Below are positions 9,311 to 17,456 of a stretch of 64,000 bases of DNA, piece by piece. How positions within the stretch are numbered: the first letter of the stretch is position 1; every line of letters starts with the position of its first letter. The translations under genes were made by a program, and so were the position numbers. The notes below the pieces were generated by a model. It made no database searches and was not told the DNA's origin. It was given only the letters and a program-made list of their open reading frames with translations. The DNA comes from an uncultured Roseicyclus sp. (lineage in GTDB: Bacteria; Pseudomonadota; Alphaproteobacteria; Rhodobacterales; Rhodobacteraceae), in the NCBI GenBank assembly GCA_947491935.1, contig CANLLF010000004.1, positions 1-64,000 on the forward strand, read 5' to 3'.

Positions 9311-9760
9311 GTGGATCTTTGGCTGGCATCCGGGCAGGAAAAACCTGCGCTCGCCCGCACCTATGCCGCCTATCTGGCCGAGCTTCTTCCCGGCAACGAT
9401 CCTCAGGCGTCGAAGGGCTACTTCAAAAGCTATTAGCACGAGCCCGGGCAGCGTTTTCCCTACCTCTTCGGTCACAGCACACCCATGGGATTCGCCTTCG
9501 TCAGACTCCCCGAGGAGCCGGATCTGGATTTTGAGATGGCGGAATTCTGTGTCTACCGAGCGGGCCAACGGACGGGGATCGGATCCGCCGTCTTGCCGCT
9601 GCCGTTCCACCGGCATCCGGGCCGTTGGGAGGTGTCTGTCCTGATGACGAATGACAAGGGTCTGGCATTCTGACCAAAGACGCTCAGGTCCGCTCAGGTC
9701 AGAAAGCTTCTTATACGCGAAGATGACGTGGCGCGGGACTATCGCTTCACCACGCCATGA
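9311..9760 (+). pseudogene. GNAT acetyltransferase, disrupted by two stop codons
   Basis: One frame from GTG reads through as a GNAT-like protein: a YFKSY segment, FAFVRLPEE, AEFCVYRAGQRTGIGSAV (the acetyl-CoA-binding loop) and WEVSVLMTNDKGLAF, ending DDVARDYRFTTP. The frame is broken by TAG at 9434 and TGA at 9671. Both fall where the family normally has Trp (YW and FW), so each is one base from TGG. There is no frameshift. It starts 5 nt after the NYN-LOTUS stop. A short ORF from ATG 9485 to the TGA could still be made but would lack both ends of the fold. Confidence 0.7.
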
Positions 9761-9772
9761 ACCGCTGTTGCC

Positions 9773-10405
9773 CTAGCCTATCGCCTTCGACGTGCGGCGA
9801 TACCTGGCAAGGAAGGTGCGCACGGCCTCATCCACGATCCGGTCGATCTCGTCTTCCTTTGGGTTGTCTTCGATCCCGAACATGACCTTGAGCATCAGAT
9901 CGGTGCGGCACAGCTGCGCCAGTTGGTCCGCGGCCAGATACGGATCCTCGATATCCAGAACGGCACGGGCCTTGTCACTGCACAGGAACCCGGCGATCCG
10001 TTCGCCCCAATGCTTTGGACCGCTTTCATAGAAGGTCTCACCCAATTCCGGGAACCGCTTCGCCTCTGCCACGCAGACGCGGAACATGTCCTGCCCGAAA
10101 TCGCTGAGGAAAAAGGTGATGAGCTTCTTGCAGATCACACAGAGCTTTTCCTCGACGGAAAGGCCGGTCTGCTCAAACAGAACTTCCACCTCGGATTGCG
10201 CATCACATTCCTGGCGCAAAACCTCCAGAAACAGATGCTGCTTGTCGGGAAAGTAGCTATAGAGCGTGGCCTTCGAGACGCCCGCATCGCGCGCGATCTC
10301 GTCAACGGAGGCGCCCTCAAAGCCTTCACGCATGAAAACCGCGCGGGCACCGGCAATCACCTGGTCGTATTTACGACCCTTCTTGATCTGCGGTTCCGCG
10401 TTCAT
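9773..10405 (-). CDS. TetR-family transcriptional repressor
   Basis: The 210-residue protein has an N-terminal TetR helix-turn-helix at about 33-54 (ASVDEIARDAGVSKATLYSY) and a larger C-terminal ligand-binding domain of the AcrR/TetR_C type. A palindrome 36 nt upstream of its start matches two palindromes in the neighbouring divergent promoter, so it probably represses itself, the small exported gene and the AEC transporter. The start is ATG after gggaagag; a longer open frame contains the operator itself and is rejected. Confidence 0.9.
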   Translation of the reverse strand: MNAEPQIKKGRKYDQVIAGARAVFMREGFEGASVDEIARDAGVSKATLYSYFPDKQHLFLEVLRQECDAQSEVEVLFEQTGLSVEEKLCVICKKLITFFLSDFGQDMFRVCVAEAKRFPELGETFYESGPKHWGERIAGFLCSDKARAVLDIEDPYLAADQLAQLCRTDLMLKVMFGIEDNPKEDEIDRIVDEAVRTFLARYRRTSKAIG

Positions 10406-10440
10406 GTTGTGACGTCTCTTCCCATCCTGACACCTATTGT

Positions 10441-10459
10441 AAACTAACCAGTTTAGTTT
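10441..10459. promoter_or_regulatory. Predicted TetR operator upstream of the tetR gene
   Basis: A perfect 7-bp inverted repeat (AAACTAA / TTAGTTT) surrounds a 5-bp spacer. It lies 36 nt upstream of the tetR start on the minus strand. It shares the pattern AAC-n-n-A-n-CC-n-GTT-n-AGTT with the two sites at 10841 and 10873, which supports autoregulation by the adjacent repressor. Confidence 0.65.
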
Positions 10460-10543
10460 CGGCAAGCTGGACGTTTGGTCAGGTTCAACGCAAAGGGGGC
10501 GGCCCCGCCTGGGCCACCCCCAACCAATCGGCATCTCGACTGC

Positions 10544-10819
10544 TCAGTCGAACTTGGCGAGATACATTTCCGTCAGTTCTGCAGTCGAATAGGCCCCGCA
10601 TTCTGATGGCGCGAGACCAACGTGCTGCTCCAACTGGGAGCAGGTCGGCGTCCGCGTCGCCCCGTTCTGCGTCGAAACGACGGGATTATCCGCCACGGCG
10701 CTTGCCATGGATGGCCCAAGGGCCACGGGAAGCGGCAGGACGGTGTAGGCATCCGCTTGGCTGGCTGCTGCGGCCAGCGGGATTGCGAGGGAGAGGACAG
10801 CAACTTTCAAGGTCGACAT
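10544..10819 (-). CDS. Small exported protein of unknown function
   Basis: The 91-residue product has a signal peptide (cleavage after SQADA, residue 24) and a short mature region with two Cys (TCSQLEQHVGLAPSECGAY). The C-terminal segment YSTAELTEMYLAKFD resembles small Rhodobacteraceae exported proteins. I cannot name a family. It is transcribed divergently from the AEC transporter, and two TetR-type palindromes lie in the shared promoter region, so it is probably controlled by the neighbouring repressor. Confidence 0.7.
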   Translation of the reverse strand: MSTLKVAVLSLAIPLAAAASQADAYTVLPLPVALGPSMASAVADNPVVSTQNGATRTPTCSQLEQHVGLAPSECGAYSTAELTEMYLAKFD

Positions 10820-10840
10820 TGAAGATCTCCTTTCGAGTTT

Positions 10841-10859
10841 GAACCGAACCGTTCAGTTC
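10841..10859. promoter_or_regulatory. Predicted TetR operator, site 1 of the divergent promoter
   Basis: A 19-bp near-perfect palindrome with the pattern GAAC-n-GAAC-n-GTTC-n-GTTC. Only the three positions marked n break the symmetry, and the central one cannot pair. It lies 21 bp upstream of the small exported gene. Its centre is 32 bp, about three helical turns, from that of site 2. Confidence 0.65.
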
Positions 10860-10872
10860 ATAATTCTTAATT

Positions 10873-10891
10873 AAACGAAACCGTTCAGTTT
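10873..10891. promoter_or_regulatory. Predicted TetR operator, site 2 of the divergent promoter
   Basis: A second 19-bp imperfect palindrome of the same family, AAACGAAAC-n-GTTCAGTTT. It lies 61 bp upstream of the AEC transporter start. The AT-rich stretch between sites 1 and 2 (10860-10872) is a likely promoter core, so binding at both sites would block transcription in both directions. Confidence 0.6.
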
Positions 10892-10952
10892 GAAAAGCCC
10901 AGTCAAGCGGCGGATGGCTGGACAGCGGGAAAGCGCTGGCTTAGCGGAAGGT

Positions 10953-11891
10953 ATGGTAGAGATCTTCCTGAAGACGTTGCCGTTTTTTGCGTTGATCGCG
11001 CTGGGATTCCAGGCGTGTCGCACCGGCTTCTTCACGTCGGAGGCCGCGGCTTACCTCACCAAATTCGTGTTCTACTTCGCGCTTTCGGCGATGCTGTTTA
11101 GGTTTGCAGCGAACCTGTCACTGGCCGAGATCTTCGATTGGCAATTTGTGGGCGCCTACCTGACGGGCTGTATCGCGGTCTACCTGCTGGCCACGCTGGT
11201 CGCGATGATCCGGAAACGCCCTGTCGCAGAGGCCGCGTTCGAGGCGCAATGCGCCATCATCGGCAATGTCGGCTTTCTGGGCGTGCCGATGTTGGTGGTG
11301 CTGCTTGGCGAGGCGGCGGCAGGCCCGATCCTTCTGGTCCTGTCGCTGGACCTGATCGTTTTCTCCAGCCTGATCGTTATCCTCGTCACCGGAAGCCGTG
11401 ATGGCCGCATGTCATTCGGCGTGTTGCGCACGGTGGGCATCGGCCTCCTGAAAAACCCGATGATCGTGTCGATCACCCTTGGCCTTGCCTGGTCCGCAAC
11501 CGGATGGGAGGTGCCTGGCCCGGTAAACGAATTCCTTGCCATCCTTGGCGCCGCGGCGACACCGGGGGCCCTGTTTGCCATCGGGGCCTCGCTGGCCGGA
11601 AAATCGGCGGAGCGCATGTCCGTCGCGGGGTGGCTGACCTTCTGCAAATTGGCGCTGCACCCGGCCGCCGTCGCGATTGCGGCGCTCTACCTCTTTGACG
11701 TGCCCGATTACGAGGCCGCCGTCATGATCGCCGCGGCGTCCCTGCCGGTGGCGGGCAATGTCTATATCCTCGCGCAGCATTACGGCGTTGCGCCGCAGCG
11801 GGTATCGGCCACGATCCTGATCTCCACCGCCTTGTCGATCCTGACGGTTTCGGCGGTGATTGCCTGGCTCGCCCCGCTTTCTGGCACCTAG
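10953..11891 (+). CDS. AEC-family auxin-efflux-like permease
   Basis: The 312-residue protein is almost entirely hydrophobic, with about ten predicted membrane helices in two halves. A conserved-looking stretch, IIGNVGFLGVPMLVVL near residue 100, matches the AEC (Mem_trans) signature. Family members export organic acids or related anions; the substrate here is unknown. I chose the ATG giving MVEIFLKTLP because the open frame further upstream runs through the operator. The two palindromes upstream suggest repression by the neighbouring TetR protein. Confidence 0.85.
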   Translation: MVEIFLKTLPFFALIALGFQACRTGFFTSEAAAYLTKFVFYFALSAMLFRFAANLSLAEIFDWQFVGAYLTGCIAVYLLATLVAMIRKRPVAEAAFEAQCAIIGNVGFLGVPMLVVLLGEAAAGPILLVLSLDLIVFSSLIVILVTGSRDGRMSFGVLRTVGIGLLKNPMIVSITLGLAWSATGWEVPGPVNEFLAILGAAATPGALFAIGASLAGKSAERMSVAGWLTFCKLALHPAAVAIAALYLFDVPDYEAAVMIAAASLPVAGNVYILAQHYGVAPQRVSATILISTALSILTVSAVIAWLAPLSGT

Positions 11892-11954
11892 TCATTGCAC
11901 CCGCGCCCGGCACCGCGTTAGTCAAAGCAAACAAACCCCGGGGGAGCACGCGCC

Positions 11955-12788
11955 TTGCAGACGATTTCCGAAAACAAAGCCTTCGGCGGGACGCAGGGCG
12001 TCTATTCGCACGCCTCCACCGCGACCGGTTGCGAGATGACGTTCGGCTTATTCCGTCCGGCCGAGGCCGCCGATGGCCCGGTGCCTGTGATCTGGTACTT
12101 GTCCGGCCTGACCTGCACGCACGAAAACGCCATGAACAAGGCGGGCGCGCAGGCCTGGGCCGCGGAACAGGGCATCGCCCTGATCTTCCCCGACACCTCA
12201 CCACGCGGCGAAGGTGTAGCCGATGACGAGGCCTATGATCTGGGCCAGGGTGCGGGCTTCTACGTCAATGCAACCGAAGCCCCCTGGGCCGCGCATTTCA
12301 TGATGTGGGATTACATCACCGAAGACCTGCCGGAGCTTGTCTTCGGCCAATTCCCACTGGACCGCGAGCGCCAATCGATCATGGGCCATTCCATGGGCGG
12401 GCATGGCGCGCTGACCATCGCGATGCGGCATCCGGATCGTTTCGCCAGCATCTCGGCCTTCGCGCCGATCTGCAACCCGACCGACAGCGATTGGGGCCGC
12501 AAACAGCTCAGCGCGTATCTGGGCAACAACGAAGAGGCATGGGCCCCCCACGATTCCACGATTCTGATGAAACAGACGGGTTTCGATGGGCCGATCCTGA
12601 TCGACACCGGCACCGAGGATCAGTTTGGCGATCTTCTGAAGACGGAGGCGCTGGCCCATGCCGCCGCCGCGCGCCGGCAAAACCTGCAATTGCGCCTGCA
12701 ACCGGGCTATGACCATTCCTATTTCTTCGTATCGACGTTCATGGAAGATCACATCACCTTCCATGCCGACGCGCTGTATGCGGCCTGA
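11955..12788 (+). CDS. fghA: S-formylglutathione hydrolase
   Basis: This esterase releases formate and glutathione from S-formylglutathione, the product of AdhI. The 277-residue alpha/beta hydrolase has GHSMGGHG with nucleophile S146, and the remaining triad fits D222 and H254 (DHSYFF). WYLSGLTCTHEN near the N-terminus is typical of the family. It starts at TTG after a strong Shine-Dalgarno (gggggag). The gap of 2 nt to the HAD gene suggests an operon. Confidence 0.95.
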   Translation: MQTISENKAFGGTQGVYSHASTATGCEMTFGLFRPAEAADGPVPVIWYLSGLTCTHENAMNKAGAQAWAAEQGIALIFPDTSPRGEGVADDEAYDLGQGAGFYVNATEAPWAAHFMMWDYITEDLPELVFGQFPLDRERQSIMGHSMGGHGALTIAMRHPDRFASISAFAPICNPTDSDWGRKQLSAYLGNNEEAWAPHDSTILMKQTGFDGPILIDTGTEDQFGDLLKTEALAHAAAARRQNLQLRLQPGYDHSYFFVSTFMEDHITFHADALYAA

Positions 12789-12789
12789 C

Positions 12790-13413
12790 ATGGGGATCGA
12801 CGCCGTCATCTTCGACATCGGCAATGTGCTGATCGAGTGGCAGCCCGAGCGCCATTACGACCGGGTGATTGGCGAGGCGCGCCGTCGGGCGATGTTTGCC
12901 ACCGTTGATCTGCACGCGATGAATGACCGCGTGGATCGGGGTGAACCATTTCGCGACATGGTGGTGGAGGCCGCAGAGGCGCACCCTGAATTTCGTGACG
13001 ATATCATGCGCTGGCACGATGAATGGCTGCACATGGCCTCACCCGCAATCCCGCATTCGGTTTCGCTCCTGCGCCGGTTGCGCGCGCGCGGGATGCCGGT
13101 GTTTGCCCTGTCGAATTTCGGTATCCAGACCTTCGACATCGCCGTACCGGAATATCCGTTTCTGGGCGAATTCGACCGGTCCTACATCTCCGGGCATATG
13201 GGCGTCACGAAACCGGATCCGCAGATCTATGCCATGGTCGAGGCGGATTGTGGCCTACGGTCGGATGCCCTCCTGTTCGTTGATGACAGGGCGGATAATA
13301 TTGAGGCCGCGCAGGCCCGCGGCTGGCACACCCACCTGTTCGACGGGCCGCGAGGATGGGCCGACCGATTGGTGACAGAGGGCCTTTTGATGGAAGAGGA
13401 CGCACGCCCATGA
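12790..13413 (+). CDS. HAD-superfamily phosphatase, YihX-like
   Basis: The 207-residue protein has the HAD motifs: DAVIFDIGNVLIEW (nucleophile D9; the usual second Asp is Gly, as in YihX-type sugar phosphatases), LSNF for motif II, KPDPQIY for motif III and FVDDRADNIEAA for motif IV. The substrate is unknown. It starts 1 nt after the fghA stop; an alternative ATG 12 nt upstream is possible. Its last 4 nt overlap the ornithine-cyclodeaminase-like gene (ATGA), so the three genes are probably one operon. Confidence 0.88.
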   Translation: MGIDAVIFDIGNVLIEWQPERHYDRVIGEARRRAMFATVDLHAMNDRVDRGEPFRDMVVEAAEAHPEFRDDIMRWHDEWLHMASPAIPHSVSLLRRLRARGMPVFALSNFGIQTFDIAVPEYPFLGEFDRSYISGHMGVTKPDPQIYAMVEADCGLRSDALLFVDDRADNIEAAQARGWHTHLFDGPRGWADRLVTEGLLMEEDARP

Positions 13414-14318
13414 CCCTGATTATCGGACCGGACGCGGAAGAAAAGCTCGACTGGATCGCGTTGAGCGACGCGATTGAAGCCGGGCACCGGATGCCGCGGG
13501 CCGAAATCGGCGACACGTTCCTCTATCGCGGCGACGATACCCTGCTGAGCCGGGCAGCCTGGATCACGGGCATGGGTCAACTGGTAAAGACGGCCACGAT
13601 CTTTCCCGCAAACCCCGACCGCAATATTCCCGCCGTCAATGGCGGCGTGTGCCTTTTTTCCGATGCCGATGGCACGTTGGAGGCCATTATCGATTTCCAC
13701 CTCCTCACCAAGTGGAAAACGGCGGGTGACAGCCTTCTGGCCGCCCGCAAGCTTGCGCGGCCCGACAGCAAGAACATCCTGCTGGTGGGGGCGGGCAACG
13801 TTGCCCGATCCATGCGGCAGGCCTATGCCGCCGCGTTTCCCGATGCATCCTTCACGATCTGGAACCGGACCCTGGGCAACGTCGCGTCCATCCGGGCGGA
13901 TTATCCCGACATGAGCATCGCACTCGATCTCAAGGAGGCCGTGGCGGATGCCGACATCATCGCCACCGGTACCATGTCCACCCGGCCCGTAATCCGGGGC
14001 AAATGGTTGCAGCCCGGCCAGCACCTTGATCTGATCGGCGCCTATCGGCCCGACATGCGCGAAGGCGATGATGACGTCCTCCGCCGCGCGAGCGTATTCG
14101 TCGACAGCCGCGCCACAACCTTCGGCCATATCGGTGAGTTGAAGATCCCACTGGAAGAGGGCGTGTTCTTCGAATCGGACGTGGTCGGGGATTACTACGA
14201 CATGGAAACGTTCGAGCGGCACTCAGATGACGAGATCACATTGTGCAAGAATGGCGGTGGTGCCCATCTGGATCTGATGGTCGCGCGCTACATTCTGGAC
14301 GCCGTGCGCGCGGGCTGA
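13410..14318 (+). CDS. Ornithine cyclodeaminase / mu-crystallin family oxidoreductase
   Basis: The 302-residue protein has the OCD/mu-crystallin layout: an N-terminal dimerisation and substrate lobe (KTATIFPANPDRNIPAVNGG) and a Rossmann domain with LVGAGNVARSM near 130. Members include ornithine cyclodeaminase, alanine dehydrogenase and ketimine reductases, and I cannot pick among them from sequence alone. The start ATG overlaps the stop of the HAD gene (ATGA). The link between the two enzymes is unknown. Confidence 0.85.
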   Translation: MTLIIGPDAEEKLDWIALSDAIEAGHRMPRAEIGDTFLYRGDDTLLSRAAWITGMGQLVKTATIFPANPDRNIPAVNGGVCLFSDADGTLEAIIDFHLLTKWKTAGDSLLAARKLARPDSKNILLVGAGNVARSMRQAYAAAFPDASFTIWNRTLGNVASIRADYPDMSIALDLKEAVADADIIATGTMSTRPVIRGKWLQPGQHLDLIGAYRPDMREGDDDVLRRASVFVDSRATTFGHIGELKIPLEEGVFFESDVVGDYYDMETFERHSDDEITLCKNGGGAHLDLMVARYILDAVRAG

Positions 14319-14375
14319 CTGGTGTATTGCCAGACGCGGTGATGCGCCGCGGGGACTTCAGAGCCGAGCGAGAGA

Positions 14376-15620
14376 TCAGGTCACGGCCACACGGCGCGTG
14401 AGCGGAACCTCCTTGATCGGTAGATGCACAATCGCGCTGAGCGCGCCCACACCAACACCGACCCACCAGACAGCCGTGTAATCGCCGTAGGCATCATAGA
14501 GGCGCCCACCCAGCCAGACACCCATGAAGCTGCCCAGTTGGTGGCTGAAAAACACGAGGCCATAGAGCGTGCCCATGTAGCGCAAGCCATAGATATACCC
14601 AACCAATCCACTGGTGAGCGGGACGGTGGCCAGCCACAACGCGCCCATCACAGCGGAAAAGACGATGACCGAAGTGGGCGTGATCGGCAGGAGGATGAAC
14701 ATCGCGGCGGCGATGGTGCGGCCGGTATAGATAAGCGCCAGCAGGTTCTTCTTGGAATAGGTCTTGCCGAGATAAGCCGCCAGAAGGGTTCCCCCGATAT
14801 TCGCCAGGCCAATGATCGAGATCGCGATAGCGCCCAGGGCGGTCGTGGTGGTGACACCCATCGCATGCAACATGCCACCGGGCGCGATGGGGCCGCAGAA
14901 CTCGATGATGAAGGCGGGAAAATGCGCGGTGATGAAGCCAAGCTGATATCCGCACGAAAAGAACCCGATGAAGATCAGCGCAAAGGATGGGTCGCGGACC
15001 GCCTTGCCGACGATTTGCACCATCGTTTCCTCAAGCTCCGGCGCGTCAGTCCGCTCGGGCGCCCGCAGGAGGGGGAGGAAGATCAGCGATGCAAAGATCA
15101 TCGCGGCAAAGATCAGGAAGACGGTCTGCCACGGATAGGCGCTCAGTAGCGCCTCAGCCAGTGGCGGGCCCACGATCTGCCCGGCGGAGCCCGCGGCGGT
15201 GACGATCCCGAGCGTCAGGGACCGGTTTTCATCGGACGCCGCTCGCGCGACCATCGCCAGGATCACCCCGAACCCGGTGCCCGCAATCCCGAAGCCGACA
15301 AGCACCTCCAACAGGTGATGCTGCCCGGGGGTGATCGCATAAGCCGAAACGACGAGCCCGATCAGATAGAGCGCGACGCCCAGAATAATGGCGCGCTTGT
15401 CGCCGAACCGTTCCGCGATGGCGCCGAAAATTGGTTGGCCGATACCCCAGGCAAGGTTCTGGATCGCAATCGCCATGCTGAATTCGGCGCGCAGCCATCC
15501 GAATTCCTCGGCAATCGGGATCTGGAACAACCCGAAGCTCGACCGGATCGCAAAGCTGATCAGAATGATCGCACAGCCCCCGATCAGAACGGGTGTTATC
15601 AGCCGGTCGCTTCGATCCAC
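14376..15620 (-). CDS. Major facilitator superfamily transporter
   Basis: The 414-residue protein shows about twelve membrane helices with a charged central loop near 190-215. The helix 2-3 region AERFGDKRAIILG matches the MFS motif A (GxxxDRxGRR) in weakened form. The sequence resembles oxalate/formate-type or monocarboxylate MFS carriers, but the substrate cannot be assigned. It is convergent with the OCD gene and divergent from zapE. Confidence 0.85.
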   Translation of the reverse strand: MDRSDRLITPVLIGGCAIILISFAIRSSFGLFQIPIAEEFGWLRAEFSMAIAIQNLAWGIGQPIFGAIAERFGDKRAIILGVALYLIGLVVSAYAITPGQHHLLEVLVGFGIAGTGFGVILAMVARAASDENRSLTLGIVTAAGSAGQIVGPPLAEALLSAYPWQTVFLIFAAMIFASLIFLPLLRAPERTDAPELEETMVQIVGKAVRDPSFALIFIGFFSCGYQLGFITAHFPAFIIEFCGPIAPGGMLHAMGVTTTTALGAIAISIIGLANIGGTLLAAYLGKTYSKKNLLALIYTGRTIAAAMFILLPITPTSVIVFSAVMGALWLATVPLTSGLVGYIYGLRYMGTLYGLVFFSHQLGSFMGVWLGGRLYDAYGDYTAVWWVGVGVGALSAIVHLPIKEVPLTRRVAVT

Positions 15621-15736
15621 TTGCCTGTTCCCTCCGCGCGTCAGGCGACAGTGGAGCCAAGATTGATGGTCGTCAAATCAGAGCTTTTGAAGCGACGGTT
15701 CACATTCCTTGAACACGCTGATTTTCATGGGCAAAA

Positions 15737-15762
15737 CCAATGCCTTTGCTGTAAGGCATTGG
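15737..15762 (+). promoter_or_regulatory. Hairpin overlapping the zapE ribosome-binding site
   Basis: A perfect 10-bp inverted repeat (ccaatgcctt / aaggcattgg) with the 6-nt loop tgctgt ends 3 nt before the ATG chosen for zapE. Its right arm holds aagg at 15753-15756, the only good Shine-Dalgarno candidate. If the ATG at 15766 is the true start, the hairpin would hide the ribosome site. If translation starts at TTG 15709 or ATG 15727, the repeat lies inside the coding region. Confidence 0.5.
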
Positions 15763-15765
15763 GCC

Positions 15766-16857
15766 ATGTCGCAGCATCTGACCGCCCTTTACGATACCCG
15801 CGTGGCCGAAGGCCTCCTGCGACCGGACCCGGAACAGCGGGCCGTGATGGAGCGTTTGGAGGCGGTGCGCGAGAAGCTTGAAGCCCCCGACCGCAAGGGC
15901 TTCCTCACCCGGTTTCGCAAGGCTGAGCCCATGGGCAAGCAGGGCATGTATCTCTGGGGCGGGGTCGGTCGGGGGAAGTCGATGCTGATGGACATGTTCT
16001 TTCAGCATGTCCCGATCTCCGGCAAGCGCCGCGTGCATTTTCATGCCTTCATGCAAGAGGTACAGGCCGCGCTGCACGAAGCCCGCAAGACCGGTGTGGA
16101 CGATGCGATCAAGCCCGTTGCCGAGGGGATCGCGGCGGGCCTGAAGCTGCTGTGTTTCGATGAAATGCAGATCACCGATATCGCCGACGCGATGATCGTG
16201 GGGCGGTTGTTCGAGCGGCTCTTCGAGGCCGGGGTCGTGATTGTCACCACCTCCAACAGGCCCCCGAAAGACCTCTACAAGGACGGGTTGAACCGGCAAT
16301 TGTTCCTGCCCTTCATCGCCCTTTTGGAAGATCGTCTGGAGGTCGACCAACTCGACGCGATGACGGATTACCGGCAGGATCGCCTGGCCGGGGAACCAGT
16401 GTGGTTCACGCCGGCCGACGCCGATGCCAAACGCGCCATCGATATGATCTGGAGGGACCTGACCGGCGGCAAAGAGGAGGTTCTGACGCTTGAGGTAAAG
16501 GGTCGCGACGTGGTGATCCCGCGATTCTGGGCCGGTCAGGCGCGGGTCACCTTCGATACGCTGTGCGGCCAGCCTTTGGGGCCGGCGGATTATCTGGCGC
16601 TGGTGGGGGCCGTAAAGGTGCTGGTGCTGGAGGATGTGCCACGGATGGACCGCGCCAAGGCCAACGAGGCGAAGCGCTTCGTGACGTTGATCGACACGCT
16701 CTACGAAGGCCATGTGCGGCTGGTGGCCGGTGCTGACGCCGAGCCGGAGGCGCTCTATACCGAAGGCACTGGCGCGTTCGAATTCGAACGCACCGCCAGC
16801 CGCTTGCGGGAGATGCAGGGGGCTGATTGGGGCAGTTCGCCGGACAAGCATAATTGA
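15766..16857 (+). CDS. zapE: ZapE/AFG1-family ATPase
   Basis: The 363-residue AAA-type ATPase has Walker A GGVGRGKS near 65-72, Walker B LLCFDEMQITD near 131, and the family segment TSNRPPKDLYKDGLNR. ZapE/AFG1 proteins act at the cell division site in E. coli and in respiratory-chain protein turnover in mitochondria. The start is uncertain: ATG 15766 gives the common N-terminus MSQHLTALYD, while TTG 15709 and ATG 15727 are in frame upstream. Confidence 0.9.
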   Translation: MSQHLTALYDTRVAEGLLRPDPEQRAVMERLEAVREKLEAPDRKGFLTRFRKAEPMGKQGMYLWGGVGRGKSMLMDMFFQHVPISGKRRVHFHAFMQEVQAALHEARKTGVDDAIKPVAEGIAAGLKLLCFDEMQITDIADAMIVGRLFERLFEAGVVIVTTSNRPPKDLYKDGLNRQLFLPFIALLEDRLEVDQLDAMTDYRQDRLAGEPVWFTPADADAKRAIDMIWRDLTGGKEEVLTLEVKGRDVVIPRFWAGQARVTFDTLCGQPLGPADYLALVGAVKVLVLEDVPRMDRAKANEAKRFVTLIDTLYEGHVRLVAGADAEPEALYTEGTGAFEFERTASRLREMQGADWGSSPDKHN

Positions 16858-16922
16858 AATGCTGCTTCCAATGGTCCATTAATAAAGAGTGACGTTACCG
16901 CGTCTTTTAGATTTTCTTGTCC

Positions 16923-17456
16923 ATGCCAGATCTTCCACCCGTCGCCCTTTCTGTTCGCCAGCCTTCGGCGTGGGCGATCATTCAAGGCGGAAAGGACGTA
17001 GAGAACCGGTCTCTCGGATCGATCAGGGCCGGGCAGATGAAGCCGGGCCGCATCGCCATCCATGCGGCGATTGGCATGAAACGAGACGAATACGACTACC
17101 TTGTCTGGCGGTGGGCGCGCGACGGTGTCGCGGTGCCCCGGCCCGATCATCTGCCCCGCCGGGCCATCATCGGCAGCGTGACGGTGGAGAAGATCATCAC
17201 GGCCAGTGATAGCCCATGGTTCGGTGGTGAAGCAGGGCTGCTGCTGCGCGATCCCCTCCCCTGCGAGCCGATCCCGTGCAGCGGGGCGTTGGGGTATTTC
17301 GCCTGGACGCCAGGCGGGACACTGGCGGAACCGTTGCCTTGGATGACGGCCTGGGGTGCATCGGACGGTGGGATGTTCGATACCTTGCCGGTTCAGTTTC
17401 GGGACAGGCCGACAAAGCCATTCGGGACAGGTAAATCCCGACCTAAAGGTGAGTGA
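16923..17456 (+). CDS. ASCH-domain protein
   Basis: The 177-residue protein opens with ALSVRQPSAWAIIQGGKDVENRS, the usual ASCH beginning (PxLSLxQPWAxLIxxGxKxxExR). The ASCH fold is PUA-like and is thought to bind RNA or modified nucleotides. Residues 30-130 complete the barrel; the C-terminal ~40 residues are Pro/Gly-rich and unassigned. No clear Shine-Dalgarno precedes the ATG; a TTG lies 6 nt upstream. The stop overlaps the convergent CAT-like gene by 14 nt. Confidence 0.8.
   Translation: MPDLPPVALSVRQPSAWAIIQGGKDVENRSLGSIRAGQMKPGRIAIHAAIGMKRDEYDYLVWRWARDGVAVPRPDHLPRRAIIGSVTVEKIITASDSPWFGGEAGLLLRDPLPCEPIPCSGALGYFAWTPGGTLAEPLPWMTAWGASDGGMFDTLPVQFRDRPTKPFGTGKSRPKGE

Noticed and set aside
9311-9760. 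Stop-codon read-through or recoding of the GNAT gene
   Set aside because: No selenocysteine or pyrrolysine context is visible and two different stops are involved; loss of function is the simpler reading.
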